Source of the DNA: an uncultured Clostridia bacterium
GTDB lineage: Bacteria; Bacillota; Clostridia; TANB77; CAG-508
Assembly (NCBI GenBank): GCA_944392485.1
Contig: CALXWO010000010.1
Coordinates: forward strand, 1 to 57,788
DNA: 57,788 nucleotides
Reading direction: 5' to 3'
The position numbers and the translations under genes are program-made. Positions 30,876 to 40,796 of this stretch are shown here, piece after piece; positions within the stretch are counted from its first letter, which is position 1, and each line of letters opens with the position of its first letter. A model generated the notes under the pieces. The model did not search any database. It had not been told where the DNA came from and saw nothing but the letters and a program-made list of their open reading frames with translations.

Positions 30876-33518
30876 TTATTTTAAATTTTTAATTCTTTCT
30901 TCTATTGATGTAATCATTTCATTAAATTTTGCTTGTTTTTGTTTTTCTTCTTCTACCTTTTGGGCTGGTGCTTTTGCAATAAATCCTGGGTTTGAAAGCA
31001 TTTTGTCTGTTTTTTCTTTTTCTGCTAATATTTTTGATTTTTCTTTTTCTAATCTTTCTATTTCTTCTTTTATATCAACTAAATCTTCGAATGGTATAAA
31101 TACTTCTATATTTGCAGAAACAATATTTACAGCATTTTGTGGTATGTTTTCTTTTGCTTTTTGAACTTGTACATCTTCACTAAATCCTAATTTTTTTAAG
31201 AATTCTTCTGATTCTTTTATTATTCCTTCATATTTTTTTGTAACAAAAATCAATTTAGATTTTTTAGATGGATGTACATTCATTGTTGCTCTTGCATTTC
31301 TTATTCCGGTAATTACTTCTTTTAATTCTTCTATTGCAGTTTCCTCTTCTTTAAACTCTAATTTTTTATCATATTCAGGATAACTTGCAATCATTATGTT
31401 TTCATCATTATTGTAAAGCTCTTTATATATTTTTTCTGTTACAAATGGCATAAATGGATGTAATAGTTTTAATGAATCTGATAATACTTTATTTAAAATA
31501 TATTGTGCAGTTTTTCTAGTTTTGTTTTCTTTGTTATATAGTCTTGGTTTTACTATTTCTATATACCAGTCACAAAATTCATTCCAAATAAATCCATATA
31601 TTTTATCTAATGCCACGCCTAAATCATAGTTATCCATATTTACTTTTACTTCTGCAATTAATGTGTTTAATTTAGATAAAATCCACTTATCTTCTGCCAT
31701 AAGGTTTATATTTTCATTATTTTCATTATAATCTTCTAAATTCATAAGTACAAATTTTGCTGCATTCCATACTTTGTTTGCAAAATTTGATGCCGCTTCT
31801 AGCTTTTCTTCCATAAATCTCATGTCGTTTCCTGCAGATGTACCAGAAATTAGTGAAAATCTTAAAGCATCTGAAGAATACTTTTCTATTATTTCTAATG
31901 GGTCTATTCCGTTTCCTAATGATTTAGACATTTTTCTTCCTTGACTGTCTCTTACTATTCCGTGTATAAATACATCTTTAAATGGAACCTTGCCAGTTTG
32001 CTCTAATGCAGAAAACATCATTCTTACAACCCAGAAAAATATAATGTCATATCCTGTAACTAATGTGCTTGTAGGATAAAATGTTTTTAAATCTTCTGTT
32101 TCATCTGGCCAACCAAGTGTTGAAAATGGCCATAGTGCTGAGCTAAACCATGTATCTAATGTGTCTGGATCTTGTGTAAGATTTGTGCTTCCACATTTCT
32201 TGCATTTCTCTGGCTTTTCTACATCTACATTTATATGTCCGCATTCGTCACAATAATATGCTGGAATTTGATGTCCCCACCATATTTGACGAGATATACA
32301 CCAATCTTGTATATTTTCAAGCCAGTTAAAATATGTTTTTTCAAATTTTTGTGGTACAAATCTTGTATCTCCATTTTTTACAGCATCTATTGCTGGCTTT
32401 GCAAGTTCTTTCATAGATACAAACCATTGGTCTGATATTTTAGGTTCTACTGTTGCTTTGCATCTATCGTGTTTTCCAACATTATGTGTATAATCTTCTA
32501 TTTTAACTAAATTTCCTAATTCTTTTAATTTTTCTACTATTAGTTTTCTTGCTTCATACATATCTAGTCCTTTATATTCTGGAACTAAATCATTCATTTT
32601 AAAGTTTTCGTCAAAAACTTCTATTATTTCTAAATTGTGTGAAAGTCCTGCTTGGTAATCGTTAGGGTCGTGTGCTGGTGTTATTTTTACACAACCAGTT
32701 CCAAATTCCATATCTACAAATTCATCTGCTATTATTGGAATTTCTTTATTCATAATTGGTAAAATACATTTTTTACCTACTAAATCTTTGTACCTTTCAT
32801 CATCTGGGTGTACTGCAACAGCAGTATCCCCAAGCATTGTTTCTGGTCTTGTTGTTGCAACTGTAAGGTACCTATCTTCTCCTACAACTTTATATTTAAT
32901 ATGCCATAGATGTGTAGGTTCTTCCTCATATTCTACTTCTGCATCTGAAATTGATGTGTTACAACATGGACACCAATTTATCATTCTCTTTCCTTTATAA
33001 ATTAGCCCTTTATCGTATAACCTTTTAAAAACAGTTAAAACTGCTTTAGAAAGTCCTTCGTCCATAGTAAATCTTGAACGGTCCCAGTCTGCACTACAAC
33101 CTAATCTTTTTTGTTGTTTTACTATTGTTCCTCCATACTCCTCAGTCCACTGCCATGCTCTTTCTAAAAATTTTTCTCTTCCTAAATCTTGTTTATCTAT
33201 TCCTTCTTCTTTTAATTTCTCTATAATTTTTACTTCTGTTGAAATTGCAGAGTGGTCTGTTCCTGGAAGCCACAAAGTATTGTATCCTTGCATTCTTTTA
33301 TATCTAATTAATATATCTTGAAGAGTATCATCTAAAGCATGTCCCATATGAAGTTTTCCTGTAACATTTGGTGGTGGCATCATTATACAGTAACTTTCTT
33401 TTGTCTTATCCATGCTTGGTTTAAAATATCCTTTGTTCTCCCAATTTTTATAAATTTCTTCTTCAAAACTTTTAGGTTCATATTTCCCTTCTAAATTGTG
33501 TTTGTTGTTTTTACACAT
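30876..33518 (-). CDS. valS: Valyl-tRNA synthetase
   Basis: 880-residue class I synthetase: PPPNVTGKLHMGHALDD (HIGH motif, about 48-64), editing-domain segment ATTRPETMLGDTAVAV, the zinc-like CDECGH...CKKCGS insertion (about 415-434), GRKMSKSLGNGIDP (KMSKS, about 531-544) and a C-terminal coiled coil rich in EEIERLEKEKSKILAEKEK. The C-terminal domain is typical of ValRS. AAAGGAGGAAAG precedes the ATG. A T-box leader lies directly upstream. No in-frame CGG among five CGG triplets. Confidence 0.96.
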   Translation of the reverse strand: MCKNNKHNLEGKYEPKSFEEEIYKNWENKGYFKPSMDKTKESYCIMMPPPNVTGKLHMGHALDDTLQDILIRYKRMQGYNTLWLPGTDHSAISTEVKIIEKLKEEGIDKQDLGREKFLERAWQWTEEYGGTIVKQQKRLGCSADWDRSRFTMDEGLSKAVLTVFKRLYDKGLIYKGKRMINWCPCCNTSISDAEVEYEEEPTHLWHIKYKVVGEDRYLTVATTRPETMLGDTAVAVHPDDERYKDLVGKKCILPIMNKEIPIIADEFVDMEFGTGCVKITPAHDPNDYQAGLSHNLEIIEVFDENFKMNDLVPEYKGLDMYEARKLIVEKLKELGNLVKIEDYTHNVGKHDRCKATVEPKISDQWFVSMKELAKPAIDAVKNGDTRFVPQKFEKTYFNWLENIQDWCISRQIWWGHQIPAYYCDECGHINVDVEKPEKCKKCGSTNLTQDPDTLDTWFSSALWPFSTLGWPDETEDLKTFYPTSTLVTGYDIIFFWVVRMMFSALEQTGKVPFKDVFIHGIVRDSQGRKMSKSLGNGIDPLEIIEKYSSDALRFSLISGTSAGNDMRFMEEKLEAASNFANKVWNAAKFVLMNLEDYNENNENINLMAEDKWILSKLNTLIAEVKVNMDNYDLGVALDKIYGFIWNEFCDWYIEIVKPRLYNKENKTRKTAQYILNKVLSDSLKLLHPFMPFVTEKIYKELYNNDENIMIASYPEYDKKLEFKEEETAIEELKEVITGIRNARATMNVHPSKKSKLIFVTKKYEGIIKESEEFLKKLGFSEDVQVQKAKENIPQNAVNIVSANIEVFIPFEDLVDIKEEIERLEKEKSKILAEKEKTDKMLSNPGFIAKAPAQKVEEEKQKQAKFNEMITSIEERIKNLK

Positions 33519-33623
33519 AATCTTTCCTCCTTTTTTATGTTTATGGTATACCTTCGAAGTTCAGGCAAATGTAATTTGTCCATACATAATAACTCTTCAC
33601 TTTTAACTTTTCACTCTTAAATA

Positions 33624-33881
33624 AAAATCTTCTCATCCTATATAGGACGAGAAGATTTTTCCCATGGTACCACCTAATTTATATAAATTTTAATTTATAC
33701 ATCTTATTTTCTTTAACGCAGATATACGGATTATTTTACTTAAATTTCTAATAATCAACTCCAAAGCTACCTTCATATTTTCATACTTTAAGAAGCTCTC
33801 AGCCGGTGACTTCTATTCTCTTTAAAGCTGTTTAAATATTACTCCTCTTTTTCACAGTTTTTTAATATGCTATATATACTA
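33624..33881 (-). ncRNA. T-box riboswitch (valine) leader of valS
   Basis: In transcript order: an AGAGAATAGAAG AG-box-like region, a GAAGGTAGCTTTGGAGTTG specifier region in which GTA (33768-33770) is a valine codon, the T-box core TTAGGTGGTACCATGG (GGTGGTACC at 33666-33674), and a terminator stem AATCTTCTCGTCC/GGATGAGAAGATT ending in TTTTT (33624-33660). Uncharged tRNA-Val would stabilise the antiterminator and raise valS expression. This accounts for most of the 409-bp gap; 33541-33620 otherwise holds a GTAATTTG fragment and a CTCTTCACTTTTAACTTTTC repeat remnant. Confidence 0.9.
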
Positions 33882-33904
33882 ACATATTTTTAATATAAAA
33901 TCAA
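33876..33904 (-). promoter_or_regulatory. Promoter of the valS T-box leader
   Basis: On the minus strand TTGATT, 17 bases, TAGTAT, just upstream of the leader. Confidence 0.7.
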
Positions 33905-33927
33905 TAATTTACTCTTATTTTATGCAA

Positions 33928-34113
33928 TTAAATATTACAATATACTAATATTGCACCTATTATACTTATTACAAATCCAACTAATTTTAATCCAAGTGTT
34001 GCATCATTTTGGTCACCAAATCCAAACATTTTCTTTGTAATTGGTCTTGCATCATATATTAATATTACTCCAAACATTGCTAAAATTATTCCTAATATTA
34101 TTAAAAAATTCAT
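33928..34113 (-). CDS. Small two-helix membrane protein
   Basis: 61 residues with hydrophobic helices at about 3-20 and 43-60 joined by a polar loop (ARPITKKMFGFGDQND). This helical hairpin is common among clostridial small membrane proteins found near holA or comE genes; I cannot assign a function. AAAGGATG precedes the ATG. It is 15 bp downstream of holA and probably co-transcribed. Confidence 0.65.
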   Translation of the reverse strand: MNFLIILGIILAMFGVILIYDARPITKKMFGFGDQNDATLGLKLVGFVISIIGAILVYCNI

Positions 34114-34128
34114 TGTTTCACATCCTTT

Positions 34129-35163
34129 TTAAATATATGTACAAAGTATTGCTTCTAACCCTATATTTATATCTATTAATCCAGATTTATAGTTTTTGTC
34201 TAAATTTATTAGTTCCTCTAAAATGTTTCTTAATTCTTTTGTTTTAAAATACATTGCTTGCTTTTTATATTTATTTACTAAAAACATTTGATTTGGCTTT
34301 AATTTTAATACTGATATTATATCTCTATTTTTTTCAATACACAATTTTGTTAAGTATATTTTTTTTAGATGATTATATAGTGTTATTAAAATTTTTTGTA
34401 TTGGTTCTTTATTGTATAGCAATTCTTTTAAAATTTGAATTGTCTTTGTAATATCTTTTTTTCCAATGTTATCTGTTAAATCAAATATTCTTGCCTCAAA
34501 TTCTTTTGTTGCTAATTTTTCTATTGTTTCCCTTGTTATTGTTCCACCTTTTCCTGTGTATTCTATTAATTTTCTTATTTCGTTTATTAAGCATTGCATA
34601 TCAGTTCCTGAAGTCTCAATTAAAAAATTAAGGTCTTTTTGTTCAACATTTACTCCATAGGCATTACAAATTGCTTTTAGTCTTTTTACAATATCAATAG
34701 GTTTTAGTCTTTCAAAATTACATTCTATTCCATTTTCTTCTATTACTTTTACTAATTCACATTTTGTAATATCATTTTCAATAAATATTAATACTGTAGT
34801 ATCTTTTATTGTATCTATATTTTCTTTTAAATATTTTGCTATTTTCTTTTGTAATTCGTCGTTATTATTATTATTTGCTGGTTGCCTAAGAGTACGGCCT
34901 CTACTTTTTTTTAGTAATCCCGTATTTTTTACAATTATTAGTTTTTTACTAAATCCGAATGCCGGAGTTTCTATATCTGATATTAGGCTTTCAATATTAT
35001 TTTCATTTATCTGTATATAATTAATTCCAAGTAGCAATTCTCCAAATATCTTTTTTATTTTTTTTACTGCATTTTCTAATAAGTATAATTCTTCCCCGTA
35101 AAATAAATAGATACTTTGTAAATTGTTTTGTTTTAGCTCTTTTTCTAAATTATCTACTGTCAT
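34129..35163 (-). CDS. holA: DNA polymerase III delta subunit
   Basis: Clamp-loader subunit. 344 residues with the family start IYLFYGEELYLLENAVKKIK (about 18-37), ETPAFGFSKKLIIVKN (about 65-80), LIETSGTDMQCLINEIRKL and a helical collar domain. An unusual insert (KKSRGRTLRQPANNNNNDEL, about 85-104) sits in the first domain; its asparagine run comes from (AAT)n repeats. GGGGGG precedes the ATG. No in-frame CGG among four triplets. Confidence 0.88.
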   Translation of the reverse strand: MTVDNLEKELKQNNLQSIYLFYGEELYLLENAVKKIKKIFGELLLGINYIQINENNIESLISDIETPAFGFSKKLIIVKNTGLLKKSRGRTLRQPANNNNNDELQKKIAKYLKENIDTIKDTTVLIFIENDITKCELVKVIEENGIECNFERLKPIDIVKRLKAICNAYGVNVEQKDLNFLIETSGTDMQCLINEIRKLIEYTGKGGTITRETIEKLATKEFEARIFDLTDNIGKKDITKTIQILKELLYNKEPIQKILITLYNHLKKIYLTKLCIEKNRDIISVLKLKPNQMFLVNKYKKQAMYFKTKELRNILEELINLDKNYKSGLIDINIGLEAILCTYI

Positions 35164-35184
35164 TTTTCCCCCCGTTTTATTAGA

Positions 35185-35363
35185 GAAATTGTAATTTGTG
35201 TGTGTCTCAAATGGGACGGTTCTTGATGGGTCGTTTCCTCAACGTTGTAGGGGTCGCACTCCTGGGCGACCCGAAAATCGGGTATACGGGGCGCCGAAGA
35301 CAGCGCCCCCTACATCAAAAATCCAAATTTCAAAAACAAAATACAATTATACAAATTACAATT
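35185..35363. repeat. Composite repeat with three GC-rich hairpins
   Basis: Starts AAATTGTAATTTG and GGGACGGTTCTTGATGGGTC as at 24643, then switches to TGTAGGGGTCGC with GGGTCGC/GCGACCC, CCCGAAAATCGGG and GGGGCGC/GCGCCCC stems, ending CCCCTACATC and CAAATTACAATTT. The end is the same as window positions 1-76. Open frames across it are translations of repeat. Its border supplies the ruvC stop codon (35356-35358). Confidence 0.85.
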
Positions 35364-35842
35364 TCTCTGCGAATTTGGCACTATGTGCATGGCATATTGC
35401 TGCCGCCATACTGTCTGTTGTATCATCTAGTTTTGGCAAGCTTTCTACATTTAATATTGTTTTTACCATCCTTTGCACTTGCATTTTGTCTGCTCTTCCA
35501 TATCCTGTTACCGCTTGTTTTATTTGAAGAGGGGTATACTCAAATGTAGGTATATTGTTTTTACAACCTACTACTAATACAACTCCTCTTGCTTGTGCTA
35601 CATTTATTGCTGTTTTTACATTATTGTTAAAAAATAATTCTTCTACTGATATTGCATCTGGTTTAAATTTATTAATAATTGTATTTAAATCATCATATAT
35701 TTTGGTAAGTCTTAAGGGAAAAGACATTCCAGCTTTTGTTGTAACTGCTCCGTGAATCTATTAACTTGAATTTATTACCTGTGTATTCTATTATACTATA
35801 TCCTGTTATTGCAAATCCTGGATCAATTCCTAGTATTCTCAT
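35356..35842 (-). CDS. ruvC: Holliday junction resolvase RuvC, needs +1 shift at CGG
   Basis: Cleaves four-way junctions with RuvAB. The first 30 residues ([18 protein letters not shown]..., with catalytic Asp7) end in LIDS, CGG 35750-35752, then after skipping [16 protein letters not shown], the expected RuvC 'G.I.T......RL..I' strand. [13 protein letters not shown] carries the catalytic glutamate, [17 protein letters not shown] the DNA-binding helix and [15 protein letters not shown] the final acidic pair. Total 161 residues, the usual length. Unshifted, the catalytic domain would be split. The start lies two bases after the amylo-glucosidase stop. Confidence 0.9.
35750..35752 (-). other. 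CGG +1 recoding site (ruvC, Gly31)
   Basis: TCA CGG A; skipping the C gives [12 protein letters not shown]. The glycine is conserved in RuvC. Confidence 0.9.
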
Positions 35843-35843
35843 T

Positions 35844-37895
35844 TTATATCTCCCAATACTGTTTTATTATTCTAAATATGTTTGCTACACTCCACGCTTG
35901 GGCAATAGTACCTTTTGGTAAATATGGGGATTTTGAATCATAAAGCTCAGATATACTTCCTATTGCTCCTCTTTCATTTAGCTCTTTTATAAATGTTTTG
36001 GTAACTGAATTTACAAAATCTTGTTTTTTACTTTCTAACTCTTTTCTTTTGCTTTTATCTTTTTGTTCTTTTATTTTATTATTTAATGTATCATAATATA
36101 ATCCTAATAACCATGGCCATGTTATTCCCTGGTGATAGCTAGAATCTCTTCTAAATCCATCTCCTTCATAAATATCTACATACCCTTTTTCATTTTTTGC
36201 AAGTGTTTTTAATCCATATTTATTTAATAATTTCTTTGTTACTGTGTTAAACATTTCTTCTGCAATTTCACAATTAGGATCCAATACTGGATGGCTAAGT
36301 GCTGTTGCAAAAAGTTGGTTTGGTCTTATTTTGCCATCACCTATTACATCAAATAAACATTTTTTCTTTTTATTATAAAATTTTTCTTCAAAACTTTTCT
36401 TGCATTTTTCTGCTAATTCTTGATATTTTTTTGATTCTTTTCTTTTGCCAAATTTATTGCTTAGTTCTTTTAATATCATTAGGCTATTATACCACATAGC
36501 ATTTACTTCTACTGCTTTACCATTTCTTGGAGTAAAACAGTGGTTTTGGTATTTTGCATCCATCCATGTGTTTTGAGTATTTTCTGTTCCAGCTGATATT
36601 AATCCATCTTTATCTAAATAAATATTGTTATCATCTAAATCTATACCTTTTATATAATTATCTATTATTATAACTAGTTTTTCATATATTACATTTTCTA
36701 TAAATTTATAATCATTTGTATATTGTATATATTTGTACACTGCCTCAAATAATAGTAAAGAGCTATCTACACTATTATATAAAGGTCTATTATCATATCC
36801 AGAATATCCATTTGGCACTAAACCAAATTTTATATCTTTAATTATTGTTAGCAATATTTCTCTTGCAATATCAAACCTTTTTGTTGCTAATAGTAATCCC
36901 TCAAAAGAAATTAAACTATCTCTTCCCCAATCTAAAAACCATGGATACCCAGCAATTATTGTATGGAGTGCAAACTGTGGTCTGTATACAATAAAATTAT
37001 CTGTTGCAATAATAAAATCTCTTAATAAATCTCTTTTTTCTAACTCTTTTTTTGTTATTTTTTCTAAATCTTGTTTTTTATCTAATATTTCTGTTTTGTA
37101 TAATAATTCGTTTATTCTTATTATTTCTTTGTTTATTACTTTTTTTACATCTATTTCTTCAATGTTTTCTTCTAATGAACAAATAAACTCTACTTCTTTT
37201 TGAGAATTTGAAGGAATAGTAATTTCATATCTTCCTGGCACTACCAAGTTTTCTTCTGGGTAGAATCCTCTTTTTTCTTCCTCTAAATAGTACATGTTTT
37301 TAAATACATCATTTCTGTGTTCAATATATTTTCCGTCTGATAGATGCATATATATTGGAGTGTTAGAATTACCATCTATTTCTATTTTTATTTTTCTGTT
37401 TTTTATTTGTTGTTTTACCTCAAACTCGTGGTTTGTTGTCATTGTATGAAAATCTCTAAAATTCATAACCGGAGATAAAATTAATTTTGCTTCATTATTT
37501 GGATTATCTATCTTATAAAGTATACATACTGTGTTTTTTCTGTATTCCATGCAAATTAGTTTTTTTATGGTAATATTATTTACTTTATATGTAAAAATAG
37601 GAATATATTCTTTTTCAAATTCTGTTTGATATTTAAACCCCTCTGAAATATAATTTTTACACATATTTGAGTATAAATTATATTTATTATTGTCAATTTC
37701 TATTGATTCATCAAGTTTGGATAATACAAGAAATCTTCTTGCAGGAGGTGACAAAGGAACTATTAATAATCCATGATATTTTCTTGTGTTTATTCCTAAA
37801 ATTGTTGATGAACTATATCCTCCAATTCCATTTGTTATTATCCACTCTTTTGATAATCCTTCTTTTAGTGCTATGTCTTTTGTTTCTATCTTCAT
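35844..37895 (-). CDS. Glycogen-debranching-type amylo-alpha-1,6-glucosidase
   Basis: 683 residues from [28 protein letters not shown] fixes start 37895, and the in-frame codons upstream fall in a repeat. The N-terminal domain has [28 protein letters not shown] (about 18-45, family signature). The GH133-type (alpha/alpha)6 domain has [33 protein letters not shown] and [16 protein letters not shown], carrying the usual acidic residues. It hydrolyses alpha-1,6 branches of glycogen-like glucans. Its neighbours are recombination and wall genes, so the link is operonic rather than metabolic. Confidence 0.88.
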   Translation of the reverse strand: MKIETKDIALKEGLSKEWIITNGIGGYSSSTILGINTRKYHGLLIVPLSPPARRFLVLSKLDESIEIDNNKYNLYSNMCKNYISEGFKYQTEFEKEYIPIFTYKVNNITIKKLICMEYRKNTVCILYKIDNPNNEAKLILSPVMNFRDFHTMTTNHEFEVKQQIKNRKIKIEIDGNSNTPIYMHLSDGKYIEHRNDVFKNMYYLEEEKRGFYPEENLVVPGRYEITIPSNSQKEVEFICSLEENIEEIDVKKVINKEIIRINELLYKTEILDKKQDLEKITKKELEKRDLLRDFIIATDNFIVYRPQFALHTIIAGYPWFLDWGRDSLISFEGLLLATKRFDIAREILLTIIKDIKFGLVPNGYSGYDNRPLYNSVDSSLLLFEAVYKYIQYTNDYKFIENVIYEKLVIIIDNYIKGIDLDDNNIYLDKDGLISAGTENTQNTWMDAKYQNHCFTPRNGKAVEVNAMWYNSLMILKELSNKFGKRKESKKYQELAEKCKKSFEEKFYNKKKKCLFDVIGDGKIRPNQLFATALSHPVLDPNCEIAEEMFNTVTKKLLNKYGLKTLAKNEKGYVDIYEGDGFRRDSSYHQGITWPWLLGLYYDTLNNKIKEQKDKSKRKELESKKQDFVNSVTKTFIKELNERGAIGSISELYDSKSPYLPKGTIAQAWSVANIFRIIKQYWEI

Positions 37896-37908
37896 TTGTA
37901 TTCCTCCT

Positions 37909-37955
37909 CCAAAATTTGCATGCAAATTTTGTACTTTTCACTCTTCACTTTTCAG
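37909..37955. repeat. CAAAATTTGCATGCAAATTTTG palindrome module
   Basis: A 22-bp perfect palindrome at about 37910-37931 followed by TACTTTTCACTCTTCACTTT. The same module occurs at 140-163 and 44596-44645. Confidence 0.7.
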
Positions 37956-38014
37956 TATGAGTACAGTTCCTAGAATTTTTATTTTAAAAACTCAAGATGG
38001 TCCCACATTTGCAA

Positions 38015-39619
38015 TTATTTTTTCTTTCTATTGTTATATGTTTCTCTTAAGAATTTTTCTTTTTCTTTTTTCTCTTCTTCTTCAATCATTTCTTTTGCTT
38101 TTTCATGAATTCTTATATTTTCTAATCTTGTTTTTTCACTTTCTTTAATTGATTTTATTCTATCTTTATATTTATTTTCAAATTTACTTGTTCTTTTTAA
38201 TCTTCTGCCATGTTTTTGTAGTTGTTCTTCATGTTTTTCTTTTACAGCTTTTTCTTTCTTTGCTTTTTTATTCTCTATTTTTTCTTTTCTATTTTCTTCT
38301 TTTAACTTAGAATTTAATAGCATATATTGTTCATCACTATGTTTATCTTTAAATTTTAAATCCCCATGTATTAATTCTATTATTAGTTTGGCTGTTTTAT
38401 CTGGGTCATGTCTTATGTAATTTCCTTCAGCTGTAGCTAGTTCTCCTTTTATTAATGTTATTCCTTTTTCTTTAATTTTTGCAGAATCTATGTTTACAAT
38501 ATCTGAACCCATTAAATTATATTTTCTTATATATTCTGGCACTATTTCTCCAACATCTGATATACAATATTCTATAACTCCATCTCCACTATGTTCTAAT
38601 ATACTATTAATATGGTCAGATACATCATAATCATCTGTTTGCCCTGGCTCTGTCATTATATTTGATACGTATATTTTTAAAGCTTTACTCTCTTTTATTG
38701 TTTTTGCAACATTTTTTACTAAAAGGTTTGGAATAACATTTGTATAAAGGCTTCCTGGACCTATTACTATTGCATCTGCATTTTTTATTGCTTCTAATAC
38801 TCCTGGTGCTGTTCTACAATTTGATGGGCTTATATATACCCTATTAATTTTAGTTACTTTATTAGACACAATTTCTGCTATTTTATTTTTTTGCTCAACA
38901 ACTGTTCCATCTTGTAATTCTGCACAAATGTTCATTTCATCTAATGTTACTGGTAAAACCTTTCCCACCATTGATAAAATACTACTTGTTTTTTCTACAC
39001 TGCTTACAAAATCACCATAAATTTTTTGCATTACATATAAATAAATATCTCCAAAACTTAAATCCTTTAATTTTCCTTCATTAAAAGTGTAATTTATTAA
39101 GTTGTTCATTTCTTCGCCATTAGGTGAAAGAGCTACTATACTGCTTTTTATATCATCTACCGGATTTAATTTTAATTCTTTTATTGATATTGTTGCAGGT
39201 CTTCCATATGCAGAAACAGGAACAATTGCAGTTAAATTACTTGTATAATTTTTTAATCCTTTTAATACATTATTAATTCCATTTCCTCCACCAATTACAA
39301 CAATATTTGGTCCTTTTTCATAAATTGGATTTTTAGAAACTAATTCTTTTAATTCTGGATTTTCTCCTCTACTTTCGATGCTATTTGTTTCTATTAATAA
39401 TTCTAAATTCCTTCTTTGTATAAATACAATACCTAAAACAAAGCATGTAAATCCAGCAACAAAAGTTAATATAATAATTAATAAATCCATTAATCCTAAT
39501 TCTTTTGATACTAAAACTTTTGAAAATCCAAAACATGTAAGTATAATTCCTACAAGTATTAAAAACATCCATCTTTTAATTTTTGTACTATTTTTAAACC
39601 AATTTAAAAATCTTTTCAT
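38015..39619 (-). CDS. yvcK: YvcK/CofD-like (gluconeogenesis factor) protein with membrane anchor and charged tail
   Basis: 534 residues. Two N-terminal membrane helices (about 18-37, 46-67) are unusual for the family. The UPF0052/CofD-like Rossmann domain follows: NIVVIGGGNGINNVLKGLK (about 105-123), VSAYGRPATISIKELKLNPVDD and IVIGPGSLYTNVIPNLLV. From about residue 415 there is a highly charged coiled-coil tail (KAKKEKAVKEKHEEQLQKHG). YvcK homologues affect cell-wall synthesis and carbon metabolism and bind UDP-sugars in B. subtilis. Position directly after murB supports a wall role. AGGAGAAG precedes its ATG, inside the end of murB. Confidence 0.85.
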   Translation of the reverse strand: MKRFLNWFKNSTKIKRWMFLILVGIILTCFGFSKVLVSKELGLMDLLIIILTFVAGFTCFVLGIVFIQRRNLELLIETNSIESRGENPELKELVSKNPIYEKGPNIVVIGGGNGINNVLKGLKNYTSNLTAIVPVSAYGRPATISIKELKLNPVDDIKSSIVALSPNGEEMNNLINYTFNEGKLKDLSFGDIYLYVMQKIYGDFVSSVEKTSSILSMVGKVLPVTLDEMNICAELQDGTVVEQKNKIAEIVSNKVTKINRVYISPSNCRTAPGVLEAIKNADAIVIGPGSLYTNVIPNLLVKNVAKTIKESKALKIYVSNIMTEPGQTDDYDVSDHINSILEHSGDGVIEYCISDVGEIVPEYIRKYNLMGSDIVNIDSAKIKEKGITLIKGELATAEGNYIRHDPDKTAKLIIELIHGDLKFKDKHSDEQYMLLNSKLKEENRKEKIENKKAKKEKAVKEKHEEQLQKHGRRLKRTSKFENKYKDRIKSIKESEKTRLENIRIHEKAKEMIEEEEKKEKEKFLRETYNNRKKK

Positions 39620-39621
39620 TT

Positions 39622-40532
39622 TTAATCTTCTCCTATAACTTCAATTTCTAATTCTATATTTACATTAAATTTATCGTACACTTTTCTTTTTATTGTATCT
39701 ATAAGCATTAACACATCTTTTGCTGTTGCTTTTCCTTTATTTATAATAAAACCTGCATGCTTTTGGGATACATATGCATCCCCTATACTATATCCTTTTA
39801 AACCAGATCCATCAATTAATTGTGCTGTTATAAATTCTTTGCCTCTTTTAAAAGTACTTCCTGCACTTGGAAATTCTATAGGTTGTTTTTCCTCTCTTGC
39901 TTTTTTATTTTGATCCATTCTAGATTTTATTTTTTCTTTATTTTCGTTATGCAATTGTAATGTTGTAGAAATTATAATGTCGTTTTTATTTTTTATAAAT
40001 CTACTATATCTGTAATTGAATTTATGGTCAGGATTTTTAATCTCATGTAAAGTTAAATTTTGGTCTAGGTATACGGAAGAAACAACTATATCTTTAAATT
40101 CATCTCCATATGCCCCTGCATTCATTCTTATTGCTCCCCCTATAGTGCCAGGAATTCCGTATAGCAAATTCTAATCCAGATAGTCCTTTATTGTATGCTT
40201 CCATTGAAATTTTAGAAAGTAAAACTCCAGCTCCAACTTTAACCATATTATTTTTGTCGAATTCAATATCTTTAATTTCTGGTTTAATTACAATGCCTCT
40301 TATTCCTCCGGTCTTTAACTAAAATGTTACTTCCATTACCTATTACTGTTATTGGGACATTATTTTCATTTGCAGTTTCTATGATATATTTTAGCTCTTC
40401 TATATTTTTTGGTTTTATAAAAATGTCTGCTGGTCCACCAATTTTAAATGAAGTATGCTTACACATAGGCTCATTAAGATAAATTTGTTTGCTATCTATT
40501 TTTGTTAATAACTCTTTATATATCTCTTCCAT
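39622..40532 (-). CDS. murB: UDP-N-acetylenolpyruvoylglucosamine reductase, needs two +1 shifts at CGG
   Basis: Reduces UDP-GlcNAc-enolpyruvate to UDP-MurNAc. Recoding yields about 302 residues. HTSFKIGGPADIFIKPK and VIGNGSNILVKD (FAD site) run to CGG 40308-40310; skipping C gives GGIRGIVIK. A second CGG at 40157-40159 follows GLSGLEFAI; skipping C gives GIPGTIGGAIRMNAGAYG, the textbook MurB motif. The C-terminal FPSAGSTFKRG and SQKHAGFIINKG segments are intact. Both junction glycines belong to invariant motifs. murB is normally essential, so a double null is implausible. It is followed 2 bp later by yvcK. Confidence 0.93.
40157..40159 (-). other. CGG +1 recoding site (murB, Gly125)
   Basis: ATA CGG A; skipping the C gives LEFAI-GIPGTIGGA, invariant in MurB. 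Confidence 0.92.
40308..40310 (-). other. CGG +1 recoding site (murB, Gly75)
   Basis: GAC CGG A; skipping the C gives NILVKD-GGIRGIVIK. Zero frame stops ten codons later. Confidence 0.9.
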
Positions 40533-40626
40533 AATTCTCCTAAATAACTTTATTACTATATTTTATTTTGTTATTTTGTTTCTATGAAATTTTATCATTT
40601 TTTCATGAATTTTACAACAACTATTT

Positions 40627-40733
40627 GAGTCTTTTTTGCTCGGAGCGATTTTTCCGCAGGACGAGTCCTTTTTGCTCCGAGCAATTTTTCCGCACGGCAA
40701 GTCTTTTTTGCTCCGAGCAATTTTTCCGCATGT
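40627..40733. repeat. Three 36-bp tandem repeats, GCTCCGAGCAATTTTTCCGC
   Basis: Three near-identical units of TTTTTGCTC(C/G)GAGC(A/G)ATTTTTCCGCA with variable ends (GGACGAGTCC, CGGCAAGTCT). Each contains the GCTCCGAGC partial palindrome. On the minus strand the units can be read as (M/V/L)RKNCSEQK(R/G)L peptides, but there is no ribosome site. The block lies in the divergent gap between murB and htpX. Confidence 0.85.
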
Positions 40734-40796
40734 AAATTACAGTTTTTATTTGTAATACAAATTCATATATGCTATAATTTTGATTAGGTGATTTAT

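Noticed and set aside
35196..35549. Open frames of about 110 residues over the composite repeat
   Set aside because: They are translations of repeat DNA running antisense into ruvC, without a ribosome site.
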